The position numbers were made by a program, and so were the translations under genes. A stretch of 5,274 nt of DNA from Desulfobacterales bacterium. Lineage in GTDB: Bacteria; Desulfobacterota; Desulfobacteria; Desulfobacterales; Desulfobacteraceae. Under the pieces are notes generated by a model. It searched no databases, was not told the origin of the DNA, and worked only from the letters and a program-made list of their open reading frames with translations. How positions within the stretch are numbered: the stretch's first letter is position 1; the number at the start of each line of letters is the position of its first letter. Shown in pieces: positions 5,113 to 5,274 of the stretch. The DNA lies in NCBI GenBank assembly GCA_022361095.1, contig JAKSBO010000836.1, positions 1 to 5,274 of the forward strand. Reading direction: 5' to 3'.

Positions 5113-5274
5113 ATGCCCATATCAAATTCATTCAAATTCAATACTTTATTTTTCTTTTTATGTACCACTAATATTATTTTAGGATTGTATCAGACCGCAG
5201 ATGCCAAAGAGATTAAACTATACTCTAAGTCTTCATTATTAATACTAAACAGCGATTTAAAAAGCATAAAAAGT
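5113..5274 (+). CDS. Start of an unrecognised secreted protein (3' end outside window)
   Basis: From ATG 5113 the frame is open for 54 codons to the window edge. The product begins MPISNSFKFN, followed by a hydrophobic core TLFFFLCTTNIILGLY and the likely signal-peptidase site A-D-A before KE (about residue 31), then KLYSKSSLLILNSDLKSIKS. This looks like a Sec signal peptide on an exported protein. The frame is open back to a TAA at 5008-5010, and an in-frame ATG at 5086 is an alternative start; neither has a clear Shine-Dalgarno, so 5113 is chosen for the compact signal peptide. The stretch is much more AT-rich than the rfb genes, as often seen when entering strain-specific polysaccharide islands. 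I do not recognise the family. It could also be a chance ORF in AT-rich DNA. Confidence 0.5.
   Translation, partial: MPISNSFKFNTLFFFLCTTNIILGLYQTADAKEIKLYSKSSLLILNSDLKSIKS

Overview
The window looks like a chromosomal stretch from a Gram-negative bacterium of the Desulfobacterota type (Desulfobacteraceae-like). This is an inference from three things seen together: a PEP-CTERM-type surface protein, a radical-SAM/SPASM peptide-maturase tail beside a very short Cys-containing peptide gene, and a compact dTDP-rhamnose operon of moderate GC. No rRNA or other taxonomic marker is present, so the assignment is tentative. Every gene I can support lies on the + strand.

Region 1 (about 1-1190) is the accessory part. 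It opens with the C-terminus of a radical SAM/SPASM-like protein (2-229). A small gene follows (322-465, 47 aa) that reads like a RiPP precursor: it has a YxxPxL leader motif, a PEE-S-VLAVCK segment and a short C-terminal part with two cysteines. Forty bases later comes a 184-aa secreted protein with a signal peptide and a VPVPS-type PEP-CTERM sorting tail (506-1060). The block ends in an elaborate nested inverted repeat with a T-run on one side and an A-run on the other (1066-1190), probably a bidirectional terminator or a structured RNA.

Region 2 (1191-1591) is about 400 bp without a gene, the likely promoter and leader region of the rhamnose operon. It holds an ops/JUMPstart-like GGGGCGGGAG...TG element, a T8 run, two TTGACT boxes and a perfect 12-bp palindrome just before rfbA.

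Region 3 (1592-4953) is a complete rfbA-rfbC-rfbD-rfbB operon. Spacing is extremely tight: 1 nt between the first two genes, then two 4-nt ATGA overlaps. Together the four enzymes convert glucose-1-phosphate and dTTP to dTDP-L-rhamnose, the activated sugar for O-antigen or exopolysaccharide.

Region 4 (4954-5274) turns AT-rich. It contains a weak hairpin over the rfbB stop and then the beginning of an unrecognised secreted protein (from 5113) that runs off the window.

The point of greatest interest is the putative maturase/precursor pair at 2-465. The rhamnose operon is ordinary apart from its leader and a few local substitutions.
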